Shown: positions 1 to 10,275 of the stretch, one piece after another
Position numbering within the stretch: the stretch's first letter is position 1
Layout of the letters: each line of letters opens with the position of its first letter
DNA from: Hydrogenophilus sp.
GTDB lineage: Bacteria > Pseudomonadota > Gammaproteobacteria > Burkholderiales > Thiobacillaceae
DNA: 42,620 nucleotides
Assembly: GCA_020725195.1 (NCBI GenBank)
Contig: DYFL01000018.1
Span: forward strand, 1-42,620
Direction of reading: 5' to 3'
Notes under the pieces: model-generated
Databases searched by the model: none
Seen by the model: the letters and a program-made list of their open reading frames with translations, nothing else
Told to the model about the DNA's origin: nothing
Made by a program: the position numbers and the translations under genes

Positions 1-48
1 ACCTCGCACATCAAGGCCATGATCACCGGCTGGGAAGAGACCCACTAG
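1..48 (+). CDS. C-terminal end of an unidentified protein (partial)
   Basis: Only the last 15 codons are inside the window. They read TSHIKAMITGWEETH followed by TAG. The frame is supported by the strong rho-independent terminator that starts 25 bases after the stop. The piece is too short to assign a family, and I give no function. Confidence 0.55.
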   Translation, partial: TSHIKAMITGWEETH

Positions 49-73
49 AGGAGGCTGCACCCGAGCGAGCGTC

Positions 74-103
74 CGGGGCAGGCACGACCTGCCCCGTTTT
101 TTT
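74..103 (+). terminator. Rho-independent terminator of the upstream gene
   Basis: A 9-bp perfect stem (CGGGGCAGG / CCTGCCCCG) with a 5-nt loop is followed directly by seven T residues. It lies just behind the stop codon at 46-48 and ends the plus-strand transcription unit. Confidence 0.9.
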
Positions 104-218
104 GTGCGCCGGGGGAGCGGCTCCCACGACTGACGCGGCTGTCCGGACACGGCCCGATGCGGGCCTTTGCGGCGCCGGCTGAACGGGGTGCGCGTCCTCG
201 CGCAGCGGTGCAGCCCGG

Positions 219-1238
219 CTACCTTTCCGGGCGCCCGCCCGCCAGATCGAGACCCAGCCGGGCAAGCCCCGCCGTCACCCGCGCCAGGCGCTCGTAATCC
301 AGCCTGTCGGGCGTGTCGGTCGCGGCATGGTAGTGCGGGTAGCGGTACGGCGCGGTGTCCGTCACCATCAGCGCCGGATAGCCCTCCTGCCAGAAGGACC
401 AGTGGTCCGACCAGTGCACGCCGCCCATCCAGCCCGGCGCGGCCAGGCCCTCCGCCGGGAAGGCGGTGTGCGCGCGGAAGGAGCGCACGCAGCGCTGCAC
501 CAGGTCGCGCGAGGCGAGGTTGCCGACGAAGGCGACGAAGTCGCCCCGGTCCGGGTAGAACAGGGCGAACGGAAACGGATAGCGCTGGCTGCCGCGGGCG
601 TCCGAATAGTAGCCGAGGGTCTCCAGGGACAGCATGGCGACGATGCGCTCCCCGCGCTGCGCGGCGCGGCGGGCATAGACGCGGCTGCCCATGTCCCGCG
701 TGTAGAAGAACGGCGGCTCTTCGTTGACGAAGGCGACGAAGCGCAGGCTGCGCGCCGGCCGCTCCCGCGCGAGCAGGCGCGCGATCTCCAGCAGTGCGGC
801 GACGCCGCTGGCGTTGTCGTTCGCGCCCGGGGAGCCGGCCACCGTATCGTAGTGGGCGCCGATGAGCACGATCTCGCCGGCCGGGTCGACGCCGGCCAGC
901 TCCGCCTCGAGGTTGCGCACCCGCCGGCCCTGCACCTGGTATTCCTGGGAAGCCACCTCGTAGCCCATGGCGCGCAGGGACTGCTCGATATACCCGGCCG
1001 CGGCCGTCAGCGCCTCGTACCGCCCCAGATGGCGCTCGCCGATCTCCCCCGCCAGCACCGCCACGTGCCCTTGCAGGCGCTGGCGCAGCTCGGCCTCTTC
1101 CGCGCTCAGCGGCGGCAGCGGGCCGGCGTGCGGGCTGCCCGGCATGTGCGTCATGTAGCCCAGCCCCGCCGCCAGCGCGAGCACGACCCCGAGCCAGACC
1201 CAGAGCCTGGCGGGAGGCCTGCGCAGGCCGGCCTTCAT
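219..1238 (-). CDS. M28-family zinc metallopeptidase, membrane-anchored
   Basis: A 339-residue protein of the M28 aminopeptidase/glutaminyl cyclase-like family of di-zinc hydrolases. Zinc-site residues are visible in order: HYD (about 129), the Asp of GANDNASG (141), the Glu pair in NEE (173-174), the Glu of SLETLGYY (206) and the late His of HYHAATDTPD (304). Residues 12-28 form one hydrophobic segment (LWVWLGVVLALAAGLG), so the enzyme is probably anchored with its catalytic domain in the periplasm. The ATG at 1238 is preferred: upstream codons in the same frame give a glycine/arginine-rich stretch unlike the family. Substrate cannot be inferred. It follows marC on the same strand. Confidence 0.85.
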   Translation of the reverse strand: MKAGLRRPPARLWVWLGVVLALAAGLGYMTHMPGSPHAGPLPPLSAEEAELRQRLQGHVAVLAGEIGERHLGRYEALTAAAGYIEQSLRAMGYEVASQEYQVQGRRVRNLEAELAGVDPAGEIVLIGAHYDTVAGSPGANDNASGVAALLEIARLLARERPARSLRFVAFVNEEPPFFYTRDMGSRVYARRAAQRGERIVAMLSLETLGYYSDARGSQRYPFPFALFYPDRGDFVAFVGNLASRDLVQRCVRSFRAHTAFPAEGLAAPGWMGGVHWSDHWSFWQEGYPALMVTDTAPYRYPHYHAATDTPDRLDYERLARVTAGLARLGLDLAGGRPER

Positions 1239-1306
1239 CGCGCGCTCCCGCAGGCGGCGCACATCGCCGGCATGCCGGCGGGCTTCTCGTAGCCGACCCT
1301 GACCAC
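1235..1306 (-). CDS. Possible 23-residue small ORF ahead of the M28 peptidase
   Basis: A GTG codon at 1306 follows a near-perfect Shine-Dalgarno (AAGGAGGA, 4-nt spacer). The frame runs 23 codons to a TGA that overlaps the peptidase start as TGATG. The C-terminal part contains a C-x-x-C pair (CAAC). It could be a leader whose translation couples to the peptidase. It could also simply be a ribosome-loading site. There is no homology argument, so confidence is low. Confidence 0.25.
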   Translation of the reverse strand: MVRVGYEKPAGMPAMCAACGSAR

Positions 1307-1373
1307 CCCCTCCTCCTTGCGCCACGGGCGCGCGGCCGCGGCGACTGCGGCACGATCGCGGCGCCGTGGGCGC

Positions 1374-1982
1374 CTACAGCGCCCTGAATCCATCCACCAT
1401 GAACTGCACGGCAATCACCGCCAGCAGCAGCCCCATCAGGCGGGTGACGACGCGGATGCCGCTGACGCCGAGCAGGCGGCGCAGGGTCTCGGCGAAGAAC
1501 AGCGCCGCGTAGACGATGAGGCAGGCGGCGACGATCGCCGCCAGCAAGCCCAGCTGCTGCGCCGGCGCGCCGAGCTGCTGGCGCCACACCAGCACCGTCG
1601 TGATCGCGCCCGGCCCCGCCAGCAAGGGCACGGCCAGCGGCACCAGGGCGATGTTGGCCTTGCTGATGCCTTCCTGCTCTTCCTCGGAACTGGTCTTGAT
1701 GCCGCTGGGGATCAAGGCCAGCATCTGCAAGGCGTAGATGAAGAAGATGAAGCCACCGGCGAGCTGAAACGCCGGCATGCCGATGTGGAAGAAGTGCAGC
1801 AGCGCATCGCCGCTCAGGGCGAACAGGATCAGGATCACGGCGCTGGCAGAGGCGGCCACCAGGGCCATGCGGCGCCGCTCGGCCAGGGTGTTGTCGCGGG
1901 TGAACATCAGGAAAAGCGGCAGGTTGCCCAGCGGGTCCATGATGATCAGCAGCGGCACCAATACGGCGATAAAGTCCTGCAT
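1374..1982 (-). CDS. marC: MarC-family integral membrane protein
   Basis: A 202-residue, very hydrophobic protein with about six membrane segments. It carries the MarC/UPF0056 hallmarks: an N-terminal segment containing IIMDPLGNLPLF, and a central PLAVPLLAGPGAITTVLV loop-helix. The length matches the family. The biochemical role of MarC proteins is not established, and the old link to multiple antibiotic resistance was not sustained. The start has an excellent AGGAGGAGG ribosome site. It lies 41 bp downstream of the thioredoxin-like gene on the same strand and may share its transcript. Confidence 0.9.
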   Translation of the reverse strand: MQDFIAVLVPLLIIMDPLGNLPLFLMFTRDNTLAERRRMALVAASASAVILILFALSGDALLHFFHIGMPAFQLAGGFIFFIYALQMLALIPSGIKTSSEEEQEGISKANIALVPLAVPLLAGPGAITTVLVWRQQLGAPAQQLGLLAAIVAACLIVYAALFFAETLRRLLGVSGIRVVTRLMGLLLAVIAVQFMVDGFRAL

Positions 1983-2023
1983 GCCTCATCCTCCTCCTGG
2001 GCCGCCAACCGGGCCCGCCCGAA

Positions 2024-2872
2024 TCAGCGCCCCGACCTGGCCGCAGCGTCCTTCAGGAAGGGCACGTACTGCGACCAGTCGGAGACCGGGCCCGTGTGGG
2101 AGAAGACGACCACGCCGTGCCTGTCCAGCACGTAGGTCGTGGGGAAGACCTGCGACACCTCCCGGTCCTTGATGGTCCTGCCGTCGGCGAGCCTGAGCGA
2201 GCCGTCCTCCTGGTTCGCCTCGCCGACGTCGTAGAGGGGCACGTCGATCCGCTTTTCGCGCATCCAGGCGCGGGCCTCTTCCAGGGACTCGCGCACGGGC
2301 AGGAAGACGAAGTGCAGGTCGCGCGAGGACTTCATCGTGCCGTAGAGCCGCTGCAGGTCGGGCATCTCGCGCTGGCAGGGCGGGCACCAGGAGCCCCAGA
2401 AGTGCAGGAACACGACGCGGCCGCGGAAGTCCGAGAGCTTCTGCGCCTTGCCGTCCTGGCCGCGGAAGGCCAGGTCGTGGAAGCGCTGGCCGCGCAGCAC
2501 GCCCTCGGGGGCGCGCGCCGCCTCGGCCCGCTTGAGATAGGGCCCCCAGGCGAGCGGCCAGGCCTTTGCGTCGAACACCACCTGCCGGTCGACGGCGTAG
2601 GGGAAGCAGCGCTGCTGCGTCGCCCGGCGGCAGTCCTGCAGGGCGGCATCCAGGGCCATGTCCGGGTTCGCCATCTCGGCGCGCCAGGTCCAGGTGCCGC
2701 CCGGTGCGATCACGAAGGCGCGGTGCGGCGCCGCCTTGAGGAAATCGCGATAGCCCGCCCTGCCCCGGTCGTCGAGATGGGGCACGGCCTCGGCATCCTT
2801 GAGGGGGGCGGCGTGCGCCGCGCCCAGGGCCATGGCCAGGCCGAGGCCGAGCAGCTTGAGGGTCGACAGCAT
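2024..2872 (-). CDS. Periplasmic TlpA-like thiol:disulfide protein with an extra N-terminal domain
   Basis: A 282-residue exported thioredoxin-fold protein. A signal peptide (LLGLGLAMALGAAHA) covers residues 5-21. A thioredoxin active site GSWCPPCQREMP is at about 160-171, with both cysteines (163, 166) present, in an AhpC/TSA-TlpA type domain. Residues 22-125 form a separate region with a W-T-W core, two cysteines (DC and RC, about 81 and 89) and a YAVDRQVVFDAKAW segment. Similar AL..C...C.YAVD.xVV patterns occur in other exported proteobacterial proteins, but I assign no function. ATG 2872 is chosen because it has GGAG 7 nt upstream and begins the signal peptide. It probably acts in periplasmic disulfide exchange or cytochrome maturation (inference). 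Confidence 0.8.
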   Translation of the reverse strand: MLSTLKLLGLGLAMALGAAHAAPLKDAEAVPHLDDRGRAGYRDFLKAAPHRAFVIAPGGTWTWRAEMANPDMALDAALQDCRRATQQRCFPYAVDRQVVFDAKAWPLAWGPYLKRAEAARAPEGVLRGQRFHDLAFRGQDGKAQKLSDFRGRVVFLHFWGSWCPPCQREMPDLQRLYGTMKSSRDLHFVFLPVRESLEEARAWMREKRIDVPLYDVGEANQEDGSLRLADGRTIKDREVSQVFPTTYVLDRHGVVVFSHTGPVSDWSQYVPFLKDAAARSGR

Positions 2873-2946
2873 CTTTCGCTCCGTCAGGGTCAGCACGGCG
2901 TCCATTATCCACCGCGGTGCGCCCGCGCGGAAATGGCCGGCGGCGT

Positions 2947-3024
2947 TGTGGGAGCGCCCCCGGATCGGGGTCCGGGGCAGGCTTCGGGCGCGAACGGTCC
3001 TTCGCGGCTAAAGCCGCTCCCACA
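2947..3024. repeat. REP-like inverted repeat between clpB and the TlpA-like gene
   Basis: The 78-bp block is bounded by exact inverted 10-mers, TGTGGGAGCG (2947-2956) and CGCTCCCACA (3015-3024). It contains a GCGGCT-AA-AGCCGC hairpin. This is the architecture of a paired REP element (BIME/REPIN). A related single hairpin lies at 28629-28652. Confidence 0.7.
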
Positions 3025-3041
3025 GGCGGCCGCGGGCCGGC

Positions 3042-5618
<2,577 letters not shown>

Positions 5619-5649
5619 GGTTTGCTCCTAATCGGATACCTGTGTCCCT

Positions 5650-5678
5650 AGTTGGGGTGGGGCACCCTGGATTTCAAC
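5650..5678 (-). promoter_or_regulatory. Sigma-32 (heat-shock) promoter of clpB
   Basis: Read on the minus strand, GTTGAAA (5672-5678) and CCCCAACT (5650-5657) are separated by 14 nt. This is close to the sigma-32 consensus CTTGAAA-N13-15-CCCCATNT. It sits about 32 nt upstream of the clpB start, so heat-shock control of clpB is expected. Confidence 0.8.
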
Positions 5679-5723
5679 CGGGGCGGCGCGGCAATAGAAT
5701 CGGGGCTGTCACAGGAGATGCCC

Positions 5724-6563
5724 ATGCTGCCCGACTACGCCGTCATCCAAGCCAACGTCCGCGCCGCCCTCGAAGAAGACCTGGGCGAGGCCGGCGACCT
5801 CACCGCCCAGCTCATCCCCCCAGTCCAGACCGCCCGCGCCCGGGTCATCACCCGGGAGGACGCGGTGCTCGCGGGCCGGGCCTGGTTTGATGCCTGCTTC
5901 AAGGCCCTGGACCCCGAGGTCGCGATCGCCTGGCAGGCCCGGGACGGCGACCGCGTCGCCGCCGGCCAGACCCTGTGCGAGATCGCGGGCCGGGCCCGGG
6001 CGCTGCTCACGGCCGAGCGCTCGGCGCTCAACTTCCTGCAAACCCTCTCCGGCGTGGCCACCGCCACGCGGCGCCATGTCGACGCCATCGCCGGCACGGG
6101 TGCGCGGATCTACGACACCCGCAAGACCCTGCCGGGTCTGCGGGCGGCGCTGAAATACGCGGTGCGCTGCGGCGGCGGCGAGAACCACCGGGCGGGGCTC
6201 TACGACGGCATCCTGATCAAGGAGAACCACATCGCCGCCGCCGGCGGCATCCGCGCGGCCCTCGCGCAGGCGCGGCGCCTCGCCCCGGAGGGGGTGTTCG
6301 TCCAAGTCGAGGTGGAGGACCTCGGGCAGCTCCAGGAGGCGCTGGAGGCGGGCGCCCGGCTCGTCCTCCTGGACAACTTCGGCCCGGACCAGATGCGCCA
6401 CGCCGTGGTGCTCACCGCCGGCCGGGCGCAGCTCGAGGCCTCGGGCGGCGTCACCCTGGAGACCGTGCGCGCCATCGCCCAGACCGGGGTGGATCGCATC
6501 TCCGTGGGCGGGCTCACCAAGCACCTGCGGGCGGTGGACCTGTCGATGCGCTTCGCGGATTAG
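5724..6563 (+). CDS. nadC: Nicotinate-nucleotide pyrophosphorylase (quinolinate phosphoribosyltransferase)
   Basis: A 279-residue enzyme making nicotinate mononucleotide from quinolinate and PRPP, the last step of de novo pyridine synthesis. Family signatures are clear: [14 protein letters not shown] near the N-terminus, [14 protein letters not shown], the substrate-binding [42 protein letters not shown] and the C-terminal LEASGGVTL...[10 protein letters not shown]. The ATG at 5724 is preferred over an adjacent ATG at 5718, because AGGAG (5713-5717) abuts the first but sits 6 nt before the second. It is a single-gene unit, divergent from clpB and convergent with the STAS gene. Confidence 0.96.
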   Translation: MLPDYAVIQANVRAALEEDLGEAGDLTAQLIPPVQTARARVITREDAVLAGRAWFDACFKALDPEVAIAWQARDGDRVAAGQTLCEIAGRARALLTAERSALNFLQTLSGVATATRRHVDAIAGTGARIYDTRKTLPGLRAALKYAVRCGGGENHRAGLYDGILIKENHIAAAGGIRAALAQARRLAPEGVFVQVEVEDLGQLQEALEAGARLVLLDNFGPDQMRHAVVLTAGRAQLEASGGVTLETVRAIAQTGVDRISVGGLTKHLRAVDLSMRFAD

Positions 6564-6582
6564 CCGGCGGCCACCCGGCCGG

Positions 6583-6918
6583 TCAGACGCACAGGCCCAG
6601 GGTGGTCTCGAAGGCGGGGCCTTCCTTGAGGTAGTGGGACAGGCCGAAGGCCGCCGTCGGCTGCATGCGCATGCAGATCATGCGCACGTTGAGGGCGGCG
6701 CAGGCCCGCGCCAGGGTGTCGAGCCAGGCGTAATAGGCCTCGTCGATCAGGGGCAGCTCGCCCAGGTCGTAGTAGAGCACCGCGGCCCCGCTGCGCTGCA
6801 GCCGCTCGAGGATGTCCTCGATCAGCAGCGGCCGCTGGCTGATGTCGAGGCCGCGGCCCGGCTCCAGCAGGCAGCGGCCCTGCCCCAGGGGCGTGAGGTG
6901 CAGGCCCGCCGGGCTCAT
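6583..6918 (-). CDS. RsbS-like single STAS-domain protein with Glu at the phosphosite
   Basis: A 111-residue protein that is essentially one STAS (anti-anti-sigma/SpoIIAA-like) domain. In B. subtilis RsbS the phosphorylated Ser59 sits in the sequence IVDSF. Here the aligned stretch is LPLIDEAYYAWL, with Glu60 at that position. If the alignment is right, the protein cannot be switched by Ser phosphorylation and may be fixed in a phosphomimetic state. Its ATG overlaps the TGA of the RsbR-like gene (ATGA), so translation is coupled. It is last in a four-gene signalling operon. Assignment to STAS is firm from context and fold pattern; the RsbS role is inferred. Confidence 0.7.
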   Translation of the reverse strand: MSPAGLHLTPLGQGRCLLEPGRGLDISQRPLLIEDILERLQRSGAAVLYYDLGELPLIDEAYYAWLDTLARACAALNVRMICMRMQPTAAFGLSHYLKEGPAFETTLGLCV

Positions 6919-7775
6919 GCCTTGGGCAGGACCTGCAGGTTCATGCGCCGGAAGGCCTCCTTCAGGCCGTCGGACAGCGTGGCGCGGGTGGTGACGCTGC
7001 CCAGATCGATGTTGAGGCTGGTGAGCGCCCGGGCGATCTCGGGCCGGATGCCGGTGACGATGGCGTCCGAACCCATGAGCTGGATGGCCCGCACCATCTG
7101 GATGAGATGGTGGGAGACCTGGGAGTCGATGCTCTTCACGCCGGTGAGGTCCATGACCACCGCCGCGGCGCGCTCGGTGGCGATGCGGTTGAGCAGCGCC
7201 TCCATGATGATCATGGTGCGGCTCGAATCCAGGGTGCCGATGATGGGCAGGGTGAGCACCCCGTCCCAGATCTCGGTGATCGGGGTGGCCGTCTCCCTCA
7301 GCTCCGCCTCCTGGGCGTAGATGGTGCGCTCCTTCTCGTCCAGGTAGGCGTGGAACACCGCCAGGATCAGCTCGTTGAACACCCCGGACAGGTAGAGCAG
7401 GATGTCGCGCATGTCCTCCGGCTTGATGTTCTTGGCGGCGCCCAGCGCCTCGATCAGGGTGCGCTGCATGAACTGGATGTAGCGCACCAGGTCCTCCACC
7501 CGCCCGCCGCGCACCAGGATCTGGCGCGAGAGGTTGTTGAAGAACATCTCCAGGGCATGGAACTGGGGCGAGGCGTCGTCGTGGGGGTCCTTCGAGTCCA
7601 GCAGCTCGATCAGCAGCTGCAGGAATTCGAGGCAGAAGTCGGTGATCTCCTCCGGGGACAGGAGGTTGCCGCCGCCCAGGAGGTTGCGGCCCTCGCGTTC
7701 TATGGTCTCGGAAATCTGTCCGACCTGGAGCTTGAGCACCCCGATGAGGATTGCACTGCTGCTGTTCTTGGCCAT
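6915..7775 (-). CDS. RsbR-like stressosome protein (helical sensor domain + STAS)
   Basis: A 286-residue protein. Residues 1-155 are an all-helical sensor-type region without a recognisable haem or flavin motif. Residues 165-286 form a STAS domain with the RsbR-family signature LPIIGTLDSSRT...VVMDLTGVKSIDSQV and SDAIVTGIRPEIARAL. Compared with B. subtilis RsbR, the Thr171 position is Ser218 (SIDSQ) and the Thr205 position is Ala250 (GIRPEIARA). So one phosphosite is kept as Ser and the second is lost. AGGGAG precedes the start, 20 bp after the kinase/phosphatase gene. It is expected to be the substrate of the HATPase encoded immediately upstream. Confidence 0.8.
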   Translation of the reverse strand: MAKNSSSAILIGVLKLQVGQISETIEREGRNLLGGGNLLSPEEITDFCLEFLQLLIELLDSKDPHDDASPQFHALEMFFNNLSRQILVRGGRVEDLVRYIQFMQRTLIEALGAAKNIKPEDMRDILLYLSGVFNELILAVFHAYLDEKERTIYAQEAELRETATPITEIWDGVLTLPIIGTLDSSRTMIIMEALLNRIATERAAAVVMDLTGVKSIDSQVSHHLIQMVRAIQLMGSDAIVTGIRPEIARALTSLNIDLGSVTTRATLSDGLKEAFRRMNLQVLPKA

Positions 7776-7795
7776 TTCGTCTCCCTTGGAACGGC

Positions 7796-8833
7796 TCACT
7801 GTCGTGACGGCAATCGCAGGACGCAGACCGACTGGTCGTCTGAAAGCCTGCCCATGATATTCCCCAGCACATAGGCGATCAATTGGGGGGGCTGGTGGAA
7901 CAAGCCCGGAAAACTGTCTTCGTCCCAATTGCGCCGGATGCCGTCGGTGGCCGTGATCACCAGGCTCATCGGGGCCAGGGCGATGTCCACGGGCGCGGGC
8001 GTCTTGTGCTCCTTGCCGAGCACCCCGGGGGCGAAGGCATAGCCCTGGATCGGCTCGCCCGGCCTCAGCACGCTGGCGTGCATGTCGCCCACGCCGAGCA
8101 GCTGCAGCCTCGCCTCGGCCGGCGCGATCCGACCCAGGATCGCCACGGCCCCGCGCGTGCCGAAGAGCTGCCTGTCCACCGCCTCGACCACGGCCATCGG
8201 GTCGCCGTCCGCATCCAGATACCGCCCCAGGCCGGAGGTGGCCTGCTCCGCCTCCGGCCCGTGGCCGAGCCCGTCCAGGTGCAGCCAGCGCGTCCCCTGG
8301 GCATCGCTTTGGAAATAGATGTGGTCGCCGTTGTGCCGCTCGTCCGACAAGGCCCGGGAATACAGGCCCGGGCCGTCGGGGCCCGGGCCGCCGCGCGAGA
8401 AACGCGCCAGGATGGCGGTGCCGCTCCATTTGCGCGGGCCGGCCGGGGTCTCCGGCCGGGTGTAGACGTGCATCTCGTCGGCCAGGCGCTGGATGCTGCC
8501 CAGGCCCTTGCCCAGGGTGTTCGCCGTGGAATAGCCGTCCTGCTGGGCCAGGGCGATGTCGGGGATGCCGGGCCCGTAATCGAGCGCCAGGATGTCGAGC
8601 ACGGGGCCGGGCTGCTCCCAGATCTGGATCATGCCCTGGCCCCGGGCGTACTTGACCTGGTTGCTGACCATCTCCGCGGCCACCAGCGCCATGTGCTCGC
8701 GCTTGAGCTCGCCGAAGCCCAGGCGCTGGCCGATGGCGGAGATCTTGGAGCGGACCAGGATGCCCGCCGCCTCGTTCTGCACCGGATTGCTGTAATAGAG
8801 CCGGCAGCCTCGGGCGCTGTCGATCCGGCTCAT
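7796..8833 (-). CDS. RsbT-like HATPase fused to a PP2C (RsbX/SpoIIE-type) phosphatase
   Basis: A 345-residue two-domain protein. Residues 1-145 are a GHKL ATPase of the RsbT/RsbW type, with N-box EMVSNQVKYARG (Asn58), G1 box DYGPGI (85-90) and G2 box GKGLGS (109-114). Residues 155-345 are a PP2C-like phosphatase with metal-ligand Asp positions in RHNGD (170), LDGLGHGPEAEQA (187), ITATDGI and the C-terminal SDDQSVCVLRL. One polypeptide thus combines the kinase that phosphorylates STAS partners with a phosphatase that could reset them. It starts with ATG overlapping the TGA of the diguanylate cyclase gene. Confidence 0.85.
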   Translation of the reverse strand: MSRIDSARGCRLYYSNPVQNEAAGILVRSKISAIGQRLGFGELKREHMALVAAEMVSNQVKYARGQGMIQIWEQPGPVLDILALDYGPGIPDIALAQQDGYSTANTLGKGLGSIQRLADEMHVYTRPETPAGPRKWSGTAILARFSRGGPGPDGPGLYSRALSDERHNGDHIYFQSDAQGTRWLHLDGLGHGPEAEQATSGLGRYLDADGDPMAVVEAVDRQLFGTRGAVAILGRIAPAEARLQLLGVGDMHASVLRPGEPIQGYAFAPGVLGKEHKTPAPVDIALAPMSLVITATDGIRRNWDEDSFPGLFHQPPQLIAYVLGNIMGRLSDDQSVCVLRLPSRQ

Positions 8834-9816
8834 GGCGAGGGGGCCTGGGCCGGGCAGTCGTCGCTACAGCCTTCCGGAAAGGCCGGGGCGCAGACCTCCA
8901 TGACCACCCGGCCGCGCCCCGCCCGCTTCGCCTGGTACAGGGCGTCGTCGGCGCGGTGCATGAATGCCTCCAGCGTCAGGTTCCCGGGCGTCTCGGGGGT
9001 GATGCTCGTGATCCCGATGCTGACCTTGCCGCCCATCTCCGCGAGCACCTGGCGGGCCTTGAGGCAGGCCGTCTGCGCCTCGGCGAAGATCAGGATCGCG
9101 AACTCGTCGCCGCCGAAGCGGAACACGGCATCGACGTCCTCGCGGATGACGCCCAGCATGGCCTGGGCCATCTTGTTCAGGTAGGCATCGCCGTACTGGT
9201 GCCCGTGCCGGTCGTTGATCTCCTTGAAGTGGTCGAGGTCGAGGAAGATCAGGGACAGGGGCTCGGTACGCTGGCGCATGGTGCGCCGGAAGGCGGCCCC
9301 GATGCGCGCATCGAAGGCCCGGCGGTTGAGCAGGCCGGTGAGCGGGTCGGTCTCCGCCTGCTTGAGCGTGGCGTGCAGTTCCGCCTGGCGCGCCTCCAGC
9401 GCGGCCTGGAGCGAGGCGAGCTCGCGCTCGGTGCGGGCCCGCGTCTCGTCCAGATAGCGCATCATCTCCGCATTGCGCCGATGCAGCACGGCAGGGTCGG
9501 TGACCTCGGTGGACTGCTGCAGGTGCCGGCGCAGGGCCTCCACCGCGCCGGGGGCCGGCAGCGCGCGCAGGCGGGAAAGCAGGACCCAGCCGCCCCCGTT
9601 CCAGGAGATGCAGACGTCCTTGCCGTGCAGCTCTATGGCCGCCGGCAAGGGGTATCCCGTCCCTGCCCCGGCATCGCGCAGCCCCCGGGAGGCCTCCAGC
9701 GCCGCCAGGGCCGAGGCGAAGGGGTTGCCCCCCAGGCCCGATACGGCGGTCAGTGCGAACTGGATAAACCCCTGCAGGTCCGGCTCGATGGCGAGATTCA
9801 GCTTGAGCAGCTCCAC
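8830..9816 (-). CDS. Diguanylate cyclase (GGDEF)
   Basis: A 328-residue protein making cyclic-di-GMP from two GTP. Residues 1-105 form an N-terminal region of unknown type, probably the regulatory input. Residues 110-155 are a predicted coiled coil rich in E, R, A and L. Residues 155-315 are the GGDEF domain, with DPLTGLLNRRAFD, metal-binding Asp in FLDLDHFKEIND and an intact RFGGDEF (235-239). The inhibitory I-site expected five residues before GGDEF reads EDVD rather than RxxD, so product inhibition at that site is probably absent. Start: GTG at 9816 with GAGGGG three bases upstream; no ATG fits better. It is first gene of the STAS operon, so stress signalling and c-di-GMP are probably linked. 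Confidence 0.85.
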   Translation of the reverse strand: MELLKLNLAIEPDLQGFIQFALTAVSGLGGNPFASALAALEASRGLRDAGAGTGYPLPAAIELHGKDVCISWNGGGWVLLSRLRALPAPGAVEALRRHLQQSTEVTDPAVLHRRNAEMMRYLDETRARTERELASLQAALEARQAELHATLKQAETDPLTGLLNRRAFDARIGAAFRRTMRQRTEPLSLIFLDLDHFKEINDRHGHQYGDAYLNKMAQAMLGVIREDVDAVFRFGGDEFAILIFAEAQTACLKARQVLAEMGGKVSIGITSITPETPGNLTLEAFMHRADDALYQAKRAGRGRVVMEVCAPAFPEGCSDDCPAQAPSP

Positions 9817-9885
9817 CAGCCCCTCGTTGTTGTTGTGATGCCGAGAGGGGATTATGCGCCCCGAGACGCTAAAGGGAAATCCGGG

Positions 9886-10272
9886 CTAGCCTGCCAGGGG
9901 CAGGTCGGCCCGCCTCGACCCGGAGAGCAGCAGCGCCATGCCGCGCCCCTCCTGCGCGGCCTGCGAGGCCGCCAGCCGCCAGATGTCGAGCAGCACGTCG
10001 AGGGCGTCCGCATCCAGCCGGTCGGCACCCTCGATGAGCAGGCACACCCCGCCCAAGGAGGGCTCGCCGAGGCATTCCTCCAGGGCGTCCCAGTTGGCCC
10101 CGTAGTAGTCGGGCAGCGCCAGGCACGCGCCCAGGGCCGCCAGGAGCGCATCCTTGTCGGGCAGCGCCGCGGCGTCCAGGCGGGCGACGCCCGGGGGGAC
10201 AGCCGTGCCGGGCTGCAGGCGGTAGACGCCGTTGAAGGCCGGATCGGCGAGGATGCGGTCGATGGGGACCAT
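9886..10272 (-). CDS. Barstar-family ribonuclease inhibitor
   Basis: A 128-residue cytoplasmic protein with the barstar signature LPDYYGANWDALEECLGE (53-70). The loop and helix carrying these acidic residues plug the active site of barnase-like RNases. The C-terminal half (LDADALDVLLDIWRLAASQA, then GMALLLSG) matches the remaining helix and strand. It starts 3 bp after the stop of a secreted barnase-type RNase gene, so it is the natural immunity partner and protects the producer's cytoplasm. The N-terminal 35 residues are an extension relative to the 90-residue B. amyloliquefaciens barstar. Confidence 0.9.
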   Translation of the reverse strand: MVPIDRILADPAFNGVYRLQPGTAVPPGVARLDAAALPDKDALLAALGACLALPDYYGANWDALEECLGEPSLGGVCLLIEGADRLDADALDVLLDIWRLAASQAAQEGRGMALLLSGSRRADLPLAG

Positions 10273-10275
10273 GGC

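Noticed and set aside
151-168. GGCCCG-ATG-CGGGCC hairpin before the M28 gene end as a terminator
   Set aside because: Only three T residues follow on the plus strand, where no gene ends, and none on the minus strand.
5672-5700. Sigma-70 promoter for nadC (TTTCAA-N17-TAGAAT)
   Set aside because: Only three of six -35 positions match, and it overlaps the much better clpB sigma-32 site on the other strand.
6915-8429. A 504-residue fusion of the RsbR-like protein to an upstream extension
   Set aside because: The upstream part is a shadow frame of the kinase/phosphatase gene. The true start has a ribosome site at 7775.
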